A DNA stretch of 64,000 nt from positions 434,001 to 498,000 of the forward strand of contig NZ_QUEE01000002.1 in assembly GCF_003477885.1 (NCBI RefSeq). Direction: 5' to 3'. Under the pieces are notes generated by a model that was not told the origin of the DNA, searched no databases, and saw only the letters and a program-made list of their open reading frames with translations. Each line of letters starts with the position of its first letter. Position 1 is the first letter of the stretch. A program made the position numbers and the translations under genes. Origin of the DNA: Lachnotalea sp. AF33-28. Lineage in GTDB: Bacteria; Bacillota; Clostridia; Lachnospirales; Lachnospiraceae. Below are positions 43,287 to 52,487 of this stretch, in pieces.

Positions 43287-44966
43287 ATGGAAAGATGGAT
43301 GATTATAGCGATATTTTTTCTGTTGGTTGTTGGAGTTTACGTCTATATGGAATACCGCAGAAGGCAGAACAGGAAACGGCTTTTAGAGAAAATCAGAGCG
43401 TCCTGGGGAGAAGTGCCTGAGCGTGAGTATACGCTGGATGAGTTCGGAAAGATCTCGCATTATTTCCGCAAATCCATGGATGAGAGCTTTTCCATCGACG
43501 ACATCACATGGAACGATCTGGAGATGGACGATGTTTTCATGTGTATGAACCACACCTATTCTTCTCTGGGAGAGGAATATCTCTATAAAATGCTTCGTAA
43601 GCCGGTATTTGACGAGAAGGTCCTGGCGGAGCGGGAGAAGCTGATCAGCTATTTCCAGAACCCGCAGAACAGGGAAAAGCGGGAGAAGATACAGGTGGAT
43701 TATGCAGGAATCGGCCGCACGAACAGGATCGCCATGGCGGACTATCTGTATAATTTTGTTGGGCTTGAAACGGACGGCAACGCAAAGCACTACATCCAGA
43801 TTCTGGTGCTGCTCGCGTCCTTTGTGGGAATCTTTTTTTATCCGCAGCTTTTCGTACTGATCTTTATTTTTGCTATGGGATGGAGCATAAAAACCTATTA
43901 CGATGATAAGAAGCTGGTGGAGAACTATTTTTCCTGCATTCAATATCTGCTTTTAATGACAAAATTCGGAGCGGATATTGCAAAGCTGGAAATTGAGGAA
44001 CTAAAGCCCTATGCCGAGGTGATCGCCCAGGTGTGCAGAAAGCTGAAGCCGATGAATAAAAAGGCATTTTGGATCAATGCATCCGGCAGCGGCTCCATGG
44101 TGGACCTGTTTATGGATTATTTCCGCCTGGTATTCCATGTGGATCTGATTGCGTTTAATTCGCTGGTGAAATATGCTAAAGAATACCTGCACGATATCGA
44201 AAACCTCATCGATCAGCTGGGAATAGTGGAGAGCTGTATTGCGGTGGCGTCCTTTAGGGAAAGCATGAGCTATTATGCTGTTCCGAAGCTTTTGCATGGA
44301 AAAGGCGCTCATTTCCATGCGGATAACCTGTATCATCCCATGATAGAAGAGCCGGTGGCCAACAGCATACACGAGGATCGCTCCGTGCTCGTTACCGGCT
44401 CCAATGCGTCCGGCAAATCCACTTTCCTAAAGACTGTAGCGCTCAACGCGGTGCTGGCTCAGACCGTAAACACAGTGCTGGCGGAAAGCTATGAAGCTAA
44501 TTATTACCGGGTGTTTTCCTCCATGGCGCTTAGGGACGACCTGCAGGGCCAGGAGAGCTATTATATAGTAGAAATCAAGTCTCTGAAGAGAATTCTGGAC
44601 AGCATTAACGAGGAAGCGCCCATACTCTGTTTTGTGGATGAAGTGCTTAGGGGAACCAATACGGTGGAGCGTATCTCCGCCTCTTCCCATATCCTGCAGA
44701 ATCTGTCCAGCAGAAATGTGATGTGTTTTGCGGCAACGCACGATATTGAGCTCACCCATATGCTGGAACAGATCTACTCCAACTATCATTTCAGCGAAGA
44801 GATTATGGACGACGACATACTGTTTAACTATGTGCTTTACAAGGGGCGCGCAACGACGAGAAATGCCATTAAACTGTTAGGCATTATGGGCTACAGCGAG
44901 GAGATCATCAGCCAGGCGGAACAAACCGCGGCCAGATTCCTCAAAGAGGGCACTTGGACATTATAA
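43287..44966 (+). CDS. Membrane-anchored MutS-family ATPase
   Basis: 559 aa from ATG 43287 (GGGAG upstream; other in-frame starts to 43251 exist). A single membrane helix at residues 3-22 and a pair near 170-200 precede a MutS core/clamp region and ATPase domain V with TGSNASGKSTF (about 371) and LCFVDEVLRGTNTVER (Walker B, signature). The mismatch-reading N-terminal domains of MutS are absent, so it is not a repair MutS. It belongs to the short MutS-like proteins with membrane segments common in Firmicutes; function unknown. Confidence 0.85.
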   Translation: MERWMIIAIFFLLVVGVYVYMEYRRRQNRKRLLEKIRASWGEVPEREYTLDEFGKISHYFRKSMDESFSIDDITWNDLEMDDVFMCMNHTYSSLGEEYLYKMLRKPVFDEKVLAEREKLISYFQNPQNREKREKIQVDYAGIGRTNRIAMADYLYNFVGLETDGNAKHYIQILVLLASFVGIFFYPQLFVLIFIFAMGWSIKTYYDDKKLVENYFSCIQYLLLMTKFGADIAKLEIEELKPYAEVIAQVCRKLKPMNKKAFWINASGSGSMVDLFMDYFRLVFHVDLIAFNSLVKYAKEYLHDIENLIDQLGIVESCIAVASFRESMSYYAVPKLLHGKGAHFHADNLYHPMIEEPVANSIHEDRSVLVTGSNASGKSTFLKTVALNAVLAQTVNTVLAESYEANYYRVFSSMALRDDLQGQESYYIVEIKSLKRILDSINEEAPILCFVDEVLRGTNTVERISASSHILQNLSSRNVMCFAATHDIELTHMLEQIYSNYHFSEEIMDDDILFNYVLYKGRATTRNAIKLLGIMGYSEEIISQAEQTAARFLKEGTWTL

Positions 44967-45053
44967 CAGCGGGGTATGCCATATGCGGCAGATCTCTGTA
45001 TGCCGCCGGTGTTTCCTCTGTAAGCATGATGGAATCGGGAGGATATCAAGATT

Positions 45054-45527
45054 ATGGATGTAAAAATATATACGGACGGGGCTGCCAGAGGAAATCCGGA
45101 CGGCCCCGGCGGGTATGGCGCGATCCTGCAGTACGTGGACGGCAGCGGAACCCTGCATGAAAAAGAGTTGTCCCGCGGTTATAAGAAGACCACCAACAAC
45201 CGGATGGAGCTGATGGCCGCCATCGCCGGCCTGGAGGCTTTAAACAGGCCCTGCAGGGTGCAGCTGCATTCGGATTCCAGCTATCTTGTAAATGCGTTCA
45301 ACCAGCACTGGATTGAAGGTTGGATCAAGAAGGGGTGGAAACGCGGCAAAAATGAGCCGGTAAAAAACGTAGATCTTTGGAAACGCCTTCTGGCGGCAAA
45401 GGCTCCGCATCAGGTGGAGTTTATCTGGGTAAAGGGGCATAACGGGCATCCTTTAAATGAGCGGTGCGACGTGCTGGCTACCACAGCGGCGGACGGCGAT
45501 GAGCTGTGGGTGGATGAGGGCGTTTAA
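45054..45527 (+). CDS. rnhA: Ribonuclease HI
   Basis: 157 aa. Active-site residues D8, E52, D74 and D139, plus H129, are in expected contexts (IYTDGA, NRMELMAA, LHSDSSYLVN, WVKGHNGHPLNERCD). The handle region WIKKGWKRGKNEPVKNVDLW is present as in E. coli RNase HI. It cuts RNA in RNA-DNA hybrids. GGGAGG lies about 11 nt before the ATG. It follows the MutS-like gene by 87 nt and may be cotranscribed. Confidence 0.96.
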   Translation: MDVKIYTDGAARGNPDGPGGYGAILQYVDGSGTLHEKELSRGYKKTTNNRMELMAAIAGLEALNRPCRVQLHSDSSYLVNAFNQHWIEGWIKKGWKRGKNEPVKNVDLWKRLLAAKAPHQVEFIWVKGHNGHPLNERCDVLATTAADGDELWVDEGV

Positions 45528-45696
45528 ACAGCGGGAAAATAGCCATTTCCTTCTGGCGAAACTTTACAAACTGCTTACAATCTCTTACGTCTTTATTTTC
45601 GCTATTTCCTTTTTGCAAACTGTGTGATATCTTAGATTTCAGAAGGAAATTCATGTCTTGCAGCAGCTGCTGCATTAGTTGGGAAGGCGAATTCAC

Positions 45697-46518
45697 ATGA
45701 GCAAGAGACAATGGACAATCACTCTGATCATCATCCTGCTGCTGGTGGTCGGAACAGGGGTGACACTGGTCAATAAAAAATATATCGACCGCCATTTTAA
45801 TTACGCTGTGGAGATAACGCAGACAAAGTCTGCATCCAGTGCGGAGCGGGGATCGGACAGCCCGGCGGAAGAAACGAAGGGCAATGAAACTCTGGCCGCC
45901 GGTGTCAGCGGAGCGGGTCAGAAGGAAACGCAGGCACAGGACGCACAGGAAGGCGCCGCAGGCGCTGCAAACAGATCGGAAGATCAGGCGGCTCCGGCCG
46001 ACCTGAAAGATTCCTATGATACCGGCACAGTGAACGAAAATTTACAGAAGGCTGAGTCGGAATCCGAGGAAGAACTGCCGGTCATAACTCAGGAAAAAAC
46101 GGTTCTGATGGAGTCCACCTCCGGATATCTTTCATCCGAGGATTATTATCAAAAGCTGGACAGCATGGAACAGCAGATCAAAAAGACCTGGTCAGACCTA
46201 AAAAAACCTACGGTGCAGGATGAAAAAGCGGTGGCCCAGTATGAATATAAGCTCTGGGACGATGAATTAAATTATATATACCGGGAGCTTCGTTCCAATC
46301 TGACAGAAGAGGAATTTGATCAATTGCGCCAGGAAGAAAAGGCCTGGCTTAAAGTTCGGGATCAGACTGCCGACAGCGCTGCCATGGCCGCCAACACCAC
46401 CAACGAGCAGGAGCTTCATTACACCCTGTCCCTGACCGCTACCACCAAAGAGCGCACCTATGAACTGGCCGAGATGTATTTCGACTATATAGAAAAACAT
46501 CCCATTGCGGGAAGGTAA
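45697..46518 (+). CDS. Membrane-anchored protein with LprI-like (DUF1311) domain
   Basis: 273 aa from ATG 45697 (GGGAAGG 9 nt upstream). One N-terminal membrane helix (about 7-25), then a low-complexity Ala/Glu/Ser/Gln region (about 45-125), then a C-terminal domain (about 165-262) with WDDELNYIYRELRSNLTEEE and QEEKAWLKVRDQ like the LprI lysozyme-inhibitor family. It faces outward. The family is often linked to lysozyme resistance, which suits gut life, but activity is not shown. A terminator follows. Confidence 0.75.
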   Translation: MSKRQWTITLIIILLLVVGTGVTLVNKKYIDRHFNYAVEITQTKSASSAERGSDSPAEETKGNETLAAGVSGAGQKETQAQDAQEGAAGAANRSEDQAAPADLKDSYDTGTVNENLQKAESESEEELPVITQEKTVLMESTSGYLSSEDYYQKLDSMEQQIKKTWSDLKKPTVQDEKAVAQYEYKLWDDELNYIYRELRSNLTEEEFDQLRQEEKAWLKVRDQTADSAAMAANTTNEQELHYTLSLTATTKERTYELAEMYFDYIEKHPIAGR

Positions 46519-46532
46519 ATTTACGTTATCGA

Positions 46533-46580
46533 CAAAGCCCTGAATCCGTACATCAACTGCTGCGGATCCGGGGCTTTTTT
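46533..46580 (+). terminator. Rho-independent terminator
   Basis: AAAGCCCTGAATCCG and CGGATCCGGGGCTTT form an imperfect stem followed by TTTTTTC. It ends the LprI-like gene. Confidence 0.75.
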
Positions 46581-46775
46581 CAATAGGAAATTCCTTACCT
46601 TTGTTCTATCATCATAGGAATTTCTGCCTATGATATAAAAAAGCCCTCCAGACAGGATGTACGCTTGCGTGAAGATGTAATATGCCGCTATGCGGCCGCG
46701 CCAGGCAAAGGGCTTGGAGTACTGTAAGGCATAGCCCGCACGGCTCTTATGCCGCTTTTTTTGTGAGCCGGATAC
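46581..46775. other. Hairpin-rich gap upstream of tyrS
   Basis: No gene is seen. CATAGGAA...TTCTGCCTATG hairpins lie near 46612-46632. GGCATAGCC...GGCTCTTATGCC (46728-46753) followed by seven T residues is a second terminator-like hairpin. The layout (ATAGGAA hairpin, then A-run and CCCTCC) resembles family B repeats, but the remainder does not match. Confidence 0.45.
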
Positions 46776-46804
46776 TTGATAAATCCGTCTCACTATGATA
46801 GGAT
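46776..46804 (+). promoter_or_regulatory. Probable tyrS promoter
   Basis: -35 TTGATA (46776-46781), 17-nt spacer, -10 TAGGAT (46799-46804). A TATAAT at about 46831 has no good -35. No T-box leader is present. Confidence 0.5.
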
Positions 46805-46871
46805 AAGTGGAAAAGCAGGAATAGCTTCCGATATAATAAAGAGAAATAAAGTAACCCAGGAGGAATGACGG

Positions 46872-48104
46872 ATGTCAACTAACGTTTATGACGTGCTGGT
46901 GGAGAGAGGTTTTATTGAGCAGGCCACCAACGAAGAGGAGATCAGAGAATTACTTGGTAAGGGACCGGTTACCTTTTATATAGGGTTTGATGCGACCGCT
47001 GACAGCCTGACCGCAGGGCATTTCCTGACCATTATGGCGATGATGCATATGCAGCGCGCGGGGCATAGGCCGATTGCGCTGTTAGGCGGCGGCACCACAA
47101 TGGTAGGTGACCCCAGCGGCAAAACCGACATGAGAAAGATCATGACAAAGGAAACCATTCAGCACAATGCGGACTGTTTTTACCGTCAGCTGTCCAGATT
47201 TATCAAGTTTGACAATGACAGCGCAATCATTGAAAACAACGCGAATTGGCTTTTAAACTTAAATTATGTGGATTTCTTAAGGGAGGTGGGCGCGCATTTC
47301 AGCGTAAACCGCATGCTCACCGCCGAGTGTTACAAACAGAGGATGGAAAAAGGGCTGACCTTCTTTGAATTCAACTATATGGTAATGCAGTCCTACGACT
47401 TTTTGGTGCTGAACCAGAAATACGGCTGCTGCCTGGAGATGGGCGGCAATGACCAGTGGTCCAACATAATCGGCGGGGTGGAGCTGATCCGCAGAAAAGA
47501 AGGAAAGCCTGCTTACGGCCTGACCTTTAAGCTTTTGACCACCAGCGAGGGCATCAAGATGGGCAAGACTATGAAGGGTGCGGTATGGCTGGATCCGGAG
47601 AAGACCTCCCCCTACGAATTCTATCAGTACTGGAGAAACATCGAAGATGTAAAGGTGGAGGAGTGCCTTGGCCTGCTGACTTTCCTGCCTATGGATGAGG
47701 TGAGACGGCTCGGAGCGCTTGAAGGATCTGAAATCAATAAAGCCAAGGAAGTGCTCGCCTATGAGATCACTAAGATTGTACATGGTGAAGAGGAGGCCAG
47801 AAAGGCACAGGAGGCTGCCAAAGCGCTGTTTGTACAGGGCGCGCACAGCGAAGATATCCCTACTACGGCGTATCCTGCCGATGTATTTGAGAAGGGCATC
47901 GACCTGATCACCATGTTAGTGGACAGTAAACTGGCCCCTACGCGTTCCGAGGGCAGGAGACTGATCCTGGGCGGAGGAGTCGTGGTGAACGGTGAAAAGG
48001 AAACGGATTTTGCCAAAACCTATACACCGTCCGATTTTAATGAAAACGGGGTAATCCTGATTAAAAAGGGTAAAAAAGGATACCATCAGTTTAAAGCGGA
48101 ATAA
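46872..48104 (+). CDS. tyrS: Tyrosyl-tRNA synthetase
   Basis: 410 aa with AGGAGG before ATG 46872. Class I signatures: FDATADSLTAGHFL (HIGH-type) and GIKMGKTMKG (KMSKS-type); tyrosine-site block GGNDQWSNI. A C-terminal S4 RNA-binding domain (about 340-410, APTRSEGRRLILGGGVVVNG) completes it. It charges tRNA-Tyr in the cytoplasm. It lacks the T-box control common for this gene in Firmicutes. Confidence 0.97.
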   Translation: MSTNVYDVLVERGFIEQATNEEEIRELLGKGPVTFYIGFDATADSLTAGHFLTIMAMMHMQRAGHRPIALLGGGTTMVGDPSGKTDMRKIMTKETIQHNADCFYRQLSRFIKFDNDSAIIENNANWLLNLNYVDFLREVGAHFSVNRMLTAECYKQRMEKGLTFFEFNYMVMQSYDFLVLNQKYGCCLEMGGNDQWSNIIGGVELIRRKEGKPAYGLTFKLLTTSEGIKMGKTMKGAVWLDPEKTSPYEFYQYWRNIEDVKVEECLGLLTFLPMDEVRRLGALEGSEINKAKEVLAYEITKIVHGEEEARKAQEAAKALFVQGAHSEDIPTTAYPADVFEKGIDLITMLVDSKLAPTRSEGRRLILGGGVVVNGEKETDFAKTYTPSDFNENGVILIKKGKKGYHQFKAE

Positions 48105-48169
48105 TTTTAACCGATTAGGCGGCGGTATGTTTAAACCGCTGCGAATAATTGCCTAAAGGAGGTGGGAAC

Positions 48170-48322
48170 ATGCCTGCATTTTTAAGTTCCTTGATCTGGT
48201 ATACTATAAAGTTTGTATTTTTAATCGCTGTTATGGTGGCCGCAGTGGTATGCGGCAAGAAATTCAGAGATCATAAGGATGCTAAAAACGCGGCGTCAAG
48301 CGCCGCAGAGACAAAAGAATGA
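48170..48322 (+). CDS. Small single-span membrane protein
   Basis: 50 aa: MPAFLSSLIWYTIKFVFLIA starts the chain, with one membrane helix (about 8-33) and a charged C-terminal tail ending AAETKE. AAAGGAGGTGGG lies before the ATG. It sits between tyrS and alaS, 48 nt before alaS, and is probably cotranscribed with it. The upstream 65 nt can fold (TTAGGC...GCCTAA around GCGGT...ACCGC). No known function; similar tiny proteins before alaS occur in Lachnospiraceae as far as I recall. Confidence 0.7.
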   Translation: MPAFLSSLIWYTIKFVFLIAVMVAAVVCGKKFRDHKDAKNAASSAAETKE

Positions 48323-48370
48323 CCGAAATAAAAGAGTGACCGAAACAAAAGAAACAGTGGAGGAAAGATC

Positions 48371-51010
48371 GTGAAAGCATACGGCGTAAATGAACTTAGA
48401 AGGATGTTTCTGGAATTTTTCGAAAGCAAGGGACATCTGGCATTAAAGAGCTTTTCCCTGGTTCCGCACAACGATAACAGCTTGCTGCTGATCAACTCAG
48501 GGATGGCTCCTCTTAAGCCATATTTCACCGGGCAGGAGATTCCGCCCAGAAAGAGGGTGACCACCTGCCAGAAGTGCATCCGCACCGGTGATATTGAAAA
48601 TATCGGAAAGACAGCGAGACACGGCACTTTTTTTGAAATGCTGGGAAATTTTTCATTCGGGGATTATTTTAAACAGGAAGCCATTGCCTGGTCCTGGGAA
48701 TTTTTAACCCAGGTGGTCGGTCTGGACCCGGACCGCCTGTATCCTTCTGTCTATCTGGAGGATGACGAAGCGTTTGATATCTGGAATAAAGAGATCGGCA
48801 TTCCGGCCGAACGAATTTTCCGTTTCGGTAAGGAGGATAATTTCTGGGAGCACGGCGCAGGCCCCTGCGGTCCCTGTTCCGAGATCTATTATGACCGCGG
48901 TGAAAAATACGGCTGCGGTAAGCCTGGCTGTACAGTTGGCTGCGAATGTGACCGCTATATAGAGGTTTGGAACAACGTATTCACGCAGTTTGAGAATGAC
49001 GGACACGGTAACTATACCGAGCTGTCACAGAAAAACATCGATACCGGCATGGGGCTGGAGCGTCTGGCCGTGGTGGTCCAGGATGCGGATTCCCTGTTTA
49101 CGGTGGATACCAATAAGGCTTTGCTGGACCGGGTATGCGAGCTGGCCGGCAAAAAATATCTGGAAGATCCTAAGACGGACATGTCCCTGCGCATTGTAAC
49201 AGACCATATTAAATCCTGTACCTTCATGATATCCGACGGCATCATGCCATCCAACGAGGGCAGGGGCTATGTCCTGCGCCGTCTGCTGCGCCGGGCTGCC
49301 CGCCACGGAAGGCTTCTGGGAATCGAAGGCAGATTTCTGGCGAACCTTAGCGAGACCGTAATCAGCATGTCCAAGGACGGCTATCCGGAACTGGATGAGA
49401 AGAAGGCCATGATCTTTAAGGTGCTGTCTGAAGAGGAAGATAAATTCAACAAAACCATAGATCAGGGGCTCGGTATCCTTCAGGATATGGAAGCGGCTTT
49501 AGAGGCCGCCGGCAGCAAGACGCTGTCCGGAGAGGATGCCTTTAAGCTCTACGATACTTACGGATTTCCGCTGGATCTGACGAAGGAGATTCTGGAAGAA
49601 AAGGGATTTGCGATCGACGAAGACGGCTTTACTGCATGTATGAAAAAGCAGAAGGAAACTGCCAGAGCTGCCAGAAAAACCACGAATTATATGGGAGCGG
49701 ATGCTACCGTTTACGATGAGATCGATCCGGCGGTCACCACCGGTTTTGTGGGCTATGATCATCTGGAATATGTTTCAAAGATCACGGTGCTGACGACGCC
49801 CGATGAGCTGGTGGAAGCTCTGACCGACGGGCAGGAGGGCACGATTATTACGGAGGAAACACCGTTTTACGGCACCATGGGCGGCCAACAGGCGGATACC
49901 GGAATCATCCGGACCGATACGGCAGAGTTCACGGTCAATGATGTGATCCATCTAAAGGGTGGTAAGGTCGGTCATGTAGGTGTGGTGACTTCGGGGATGT
50001 TTAAAACTGGGGATCAGGTAAAGCTGATTGTAAACCGCACAAACCGCGCCGATACCTGTAAGAACCACAGCGCAACTCATCTGCTGCAGAAGGCGCTGCG
50101 CACCGTGCTGGGATCCCATGTGGAGCAGGCCGGTTCACTGGTCACTGCGGACAGGCTGCGTTTTGACTTCACACATTTTTCCGCCATGACCCCGGAAGAG
50201 ATCACGCAGGTAGAAGCGATTGTAAACGCAGAGATTGCCAACGGCCTGGAAGTGGAAACCAGGGTGATGAGCATTGAGGATGCTAAGAAATCCGGCGCGA
50301 TGGCCCTGTTTGGAGAGAAATACGGGGACAGCGTGCGCGTTGTCAGCATGGGCGAATTTTCCAGAGAACTGTGCGGCGGTACGCATGTGAAGAATACAGG
50401 CTCCATATCCGCGTTTAAGATCGTTTCCGAAGGCGGCATCGCTGCCGGTGTGCGCAGAATTGAGGCCCTGACCGGTGAAGGCGTGTTCCGGTATTACCGG
50501 GAGGTAGAGAAGGAACTCCATGAGGCGGCCGCAGCAGCGAAGACGGACGCTGCGGGACTGGTAAAGAAGATACAGACGCTTTTTGCGGATATCAAGGCAT
50601 TGCAGTCGGAAAATGAGAAATTAAAGAGCCGGCTGGCAAAGGATGCGCTGGGCGATGTGATGGATGACATAAAGGAGATCGGCGGCGTGAAGGTGCTCAC
50701 GGCCAAGCTGGAAGGCGTGGATATGAACGGCCTTAGAAATCTTGGCGACCAGCTGAAGGAAAAGCTGGGAGAGGGCGTTGTGGTGCTGGCTTCTGCAGCG
50801 GAAGGCAAGGTAAACCTGATCGCCATGGCAACCGACGCGGCGATGAAGGCAGGAGCTCATGCCGGCAACTTGATCAAGTCCATAGCCGGGGGCGTTGGAG
50901 GGGGCGGCGGCGGAAGGCCGAATATGGCCCAGGCCGGCGGCAAAAATCCCGCCGGAATCGACGATTGTTTGAAGAAAGCGGAAGAAGTTTTGAAAGAACA
51001 GGTAAAATAA
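48371..51010 (+). CDS. alaS: Alanyl-tRNA synthetase
   Basis: 879 aa, start GTG 48371 with GTGGAGGAAAG upstream. Class II catalytic domain (1-235; LVPHNDNSLLLINSGMAPLK), tRNA-recognition helices, editing domain with zinc-binding-like NHSATHLLQKAL and CGGTHV, and a C-terminal C-Ala domain with a glycine-rich loop (GGVGGGGGGRPNMAQAGG). It charges tRNA-Ala and clears misacylated Ser or Gly. Full length and intact. Confidence 0.98.
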   Translation: MKAYGVNELRRMFLEFFESKGHLALKSFSLVPHNDNSLLLINSGMAPLKPYFTGQEIPPRKRVTTCQKCIRTGDIENIGKTARHGTFFEMLGNFSFGDYFKQEAIAWSWEFLTQVVGLDPDRLYPSVYLEDDEAFDIWNKEIGIPAERIFRFGKEDNFWEHGAGPCGPCSEIYYDRGEKYGCGKPGCTVGCECDRYIEVWNNVFTQFENDGHGNYTELSQKNIDTGMGLERLAVVVQDADSLFTVDTNKALLDRVCELAGKKYLEDPKTDMSLRIVTDHIKSCTFMISDGIMPSNEGRGYVLRRLLRRAARHGRLLGIEGRFLANLSETVISMSKDGYPELDEKKAMIFKVLSEEEDKFNKTIDQGLGILQDMEAALEAAGSKTLSGEDAFKLYDTYGFPLDLTKEILEEKGFAIDEDGFTACMKKQKETARAARKTTNYMGADATVYDEIDPAVTTGFVGYDHLEYVSKITVLTTPDELVEALTDGQEGTIITEETPFYGTMGGQQADTGIIRTDTAEFTVNDVIHLKGGKVGHVGVVTSGMFKTGDQVKLIVNRTNRADTCKNHSATHLLQKALRTVLGSHVEQAGSLVTADRLRFDFTHFSAMTPEEITQVEAIVNAEIANGLEVETRVMSIEDAKKSGAMALFGEKYGDSVRVVSMGEFSRELCGGTHVKNTGSISAFKIVSEGGIAAGVRRIEALTGEGVFRYYREVEKELHEAAAAAKTDAAGLVKKIQTLFADIKALQSENEKLKSRLAKDALGDVMDDIKEIGGVKVLTAKLEGVDMNGLRNLGDQLKEKLGEGVVVLASAAEGKVNLIAMATDAAMKAGAHAGNLIKSIAGGVGGGGGGRPNMAQAGGKNPAGIDDCLKKAEEVLKEQVK

Positions 51011-51021
51011 GCAATTTCCTG

Positions 51022-51049
51022 TTGACGAAATAGAAAATTATGCTATAAT
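51022..51049 (+). promoter_or_regulatory. rpsU promoter
   Basis: -35 TTGACG (51022-51027), 16-nt spacer, perfect -10 TATAAT (51044-51049). It starts 12 nt after the alaS stop. Confidence 0.85.
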
Positions 51050-51149
51050 AACTACTGTGCTAAGATAATACCCAAACAGTTGTATTATGGCGAATTATCG
51101 CCGAGGTTCATGCACAAGTACACAACTGGAGGGAGGTTAGGTGTGAGCT

Positions 51150-51326
51150 ATGTCAAACGTAATCGTAAAAGATAACGAAAGTTTAGATAGCGCTTTACGC
51201 AGATTCAAGAGAAACTGTGCTAAGGCTGGTATCCAGCAGGAGATTCGTAAGAGAGAGCATTACGAAAAACCGAGCGTAAGACGTAAGAAAAAGTCTGAAG
51301 CTGCAAGAAAACGCAAATATAACTAA
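51150..51326 (+). CDS. rpsU: 30S ribosomal protein S21
   Basis: 58 aa. It starts MSNVIVKDNESLDSALRRFK and continues with the family's basic tail (EIRKREHYEKPSVRRKKKSE, ending KRKYN). GGAGGGAGG precedes the ATG by 12 nt. It is a small-subunit protein aiding initiation. It is transcribed alone from a strong promoter and ends at a perfect hairpin. Confidence 0.97.
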   Translation: MSNVIVKDNESLDSALRRFKRNCAKAGIQQEIRKREHYEKPSVRRKKKSEAARKRKYN

Positions 51327-51335
51327 TCAGTGGCA

Positions 51336-51366
51336 AAACACAGGAGTATAGACTCCTGTGTTTTTT
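51336..51366 (+). terminator. Rho-independent terminator
   Basis: AAACACAGGAGT / ACTCCTGTGTTT perfect stem with a T-run. It ends rpsU. Confidence 0.93.
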
Positions 51367-51369
51367 CAT

Positions 51370-51487
51370 TACATAGGAAAGTTCTCCGAACTCTCCTATG
51401 TAATAAAAAGCCCTCCGGGCAGGAACGCACTGCGGCGGAATGGAATGATGTCGCTGAAGCGACCCGCCGCAGGCGGGATTCTTTCTT
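51370..51487. repeat. Post-terminator GC-rich repeat, family B, copy at rpsU
   Basis: It begins with hairpin TACATAGGA...TCCTATGTA, then an A-run, CCTCC, and GCACTGCGGCGG...CCGCCGCAGG enclosing GTCGC-TGAA-GCGAC. The same order and most bases recur at 54145-54270. No ORF. Confidence 0.75.
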
Positions 51488-51632
51488 GGTTACAGGAAAC
51501 GAGATTTTGCTATGCATAGCTGTCATAAACCTCCCGCGCATGACGGAGTTCTGTCGGCATTTCTGAACAGTCACGATGAGATTATTTATTCTGAATAAGT
51601 ATCCCATAAGATGTAAATGCGGATAAAATTAT

Positions 51633-51766
51633 GGTATAATATCGACAGATATTATACCTGCGCTGATTTCCGTCCGCGAAGCGGACAATTTCCCTAGGAA
51701 ATCATGCGCATCCCCCCCGGAGGGGCCATGTCAGCCTGCTGACATGGCATAATGTCGGCAGACATT
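51633..51766. repeat. Array of four to five consecutive hairpins
   Basis: Palindromes in order: GGTATAATATC-GACA-GATATTATACC (51633-51658); GCGCTGATTTCC/GGAAATCATGCGC enclosing GTCCGC-GAA-GCGGAC (51660-51709); GCCATGTCAGC/GCTGACATGGC (51725-51748); AATGTC-GGCA-GACATT (51751-51766). The first contains TATAAT and could be an operator at a promoter of the next operon. Otherwise 51488-51822 holds no gene. Confidence 0.7.
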
Positions 51767-51822
51767 ACATCAATAAATAACGGACAGGCTGTATATAACC
51801 GTGCAGGAAGGAGCGAAAGCGT

Positions 51823-52428
51823 TTGAATATCTACTACATCGGAGGTTCTCCGTGCTGCGGCAAAAGCACGGTGGCAGAAAAAATGGCAAAAACCTTTGGC
51901 TTTTATTATTTTAAGGTGGATGACCTGTTAAATGAGTATATGATCCGAGGTACGGCGGCAGGGAATCCTTTCCTGGCAAAAATGGCCGCAATGTCGCCGG
52001 AAGAAACCTGGATGCGGAATCCCAAGATCCAAAAGGAGGAGGAACTTGAGTATTACCGGCAGGTGTATGGGTTTGTCTGCCGGGATCTGGAACGCATACA
52101 AACTGCAGACGGAATCATAACGGAGGGGGCGGCTTATCTGCCCGAACTGATGAAACAGAGCGGAGTCGATTGCCGTCATTATCTGTGCATGACGCCCACC
52201 AGGGATTTTCAGGTACTCCATTACAGGGAGCGGGATTGGATTCCCTATATACTGGAAGGCTGCAGCGACAGGGAGAAGGCATTTCAAAACTGGATGGAAC
52301 GGGATGCCTTGTTTGCAGAAGACGTAAAGCGGAGCGCCGGAGAGCTGGGGTACCGGACCCTGCTGATCGACGGGAGCGCCGGAGAGGATGATATTTTTCG
52401 CGAGGTCTGCCGCATCTTCGGTTTATAA
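51823..52428 (+). CDS. P-loop kinase-like protein
   Basis: 201 aa, start TTG 51823 with GGAAGGAG upstream. A Walker A motif GGSPCCGKST lies at residues 7-16, followed by YYFKVDDLLNEYM, typical of small nucleotide- or metabolite-kinase folds. The rest is helical with no family assigned. It may phosphorylate a small molecule. It heads a set of four small genes (kinase, GNAT, YkgJ-like, TfoX-C), 59 nt before the GNAT gene. Confidence 0.65.
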   Translation: MNIYYIGGSPCCGKSTVAEKMAKTFGFYYFKVDDLLNEYMIRGTAAGNPFLAKMAAMSPEETWMRNPKIQKEEELEYYRQVYGFVCRDLERIQTADGIITEGAAYLPELMKQSGVDCRHYLCMTPTRDFQVLHYRERDWIPYILEGCSDREKAFQNWMERDALFAEDVKRSAGELGYRTLLIDGSAGEDDIFREVCRIFGL

Positions 52429-52487
52429 AGACCGGCATAGAAGCAAAACCGGCCGAATGGCAGATACGCGTGAGGAAAGGAATGCAT

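Noticed and set aside
46581..46871. T-box leader upstream of tyrS
   Set aside because: A terminator-like hairpin exists, but no T-box core (AGGGTGGNACCGCG-like) or specifier stem is visible, and a promoter follows the hairpin.
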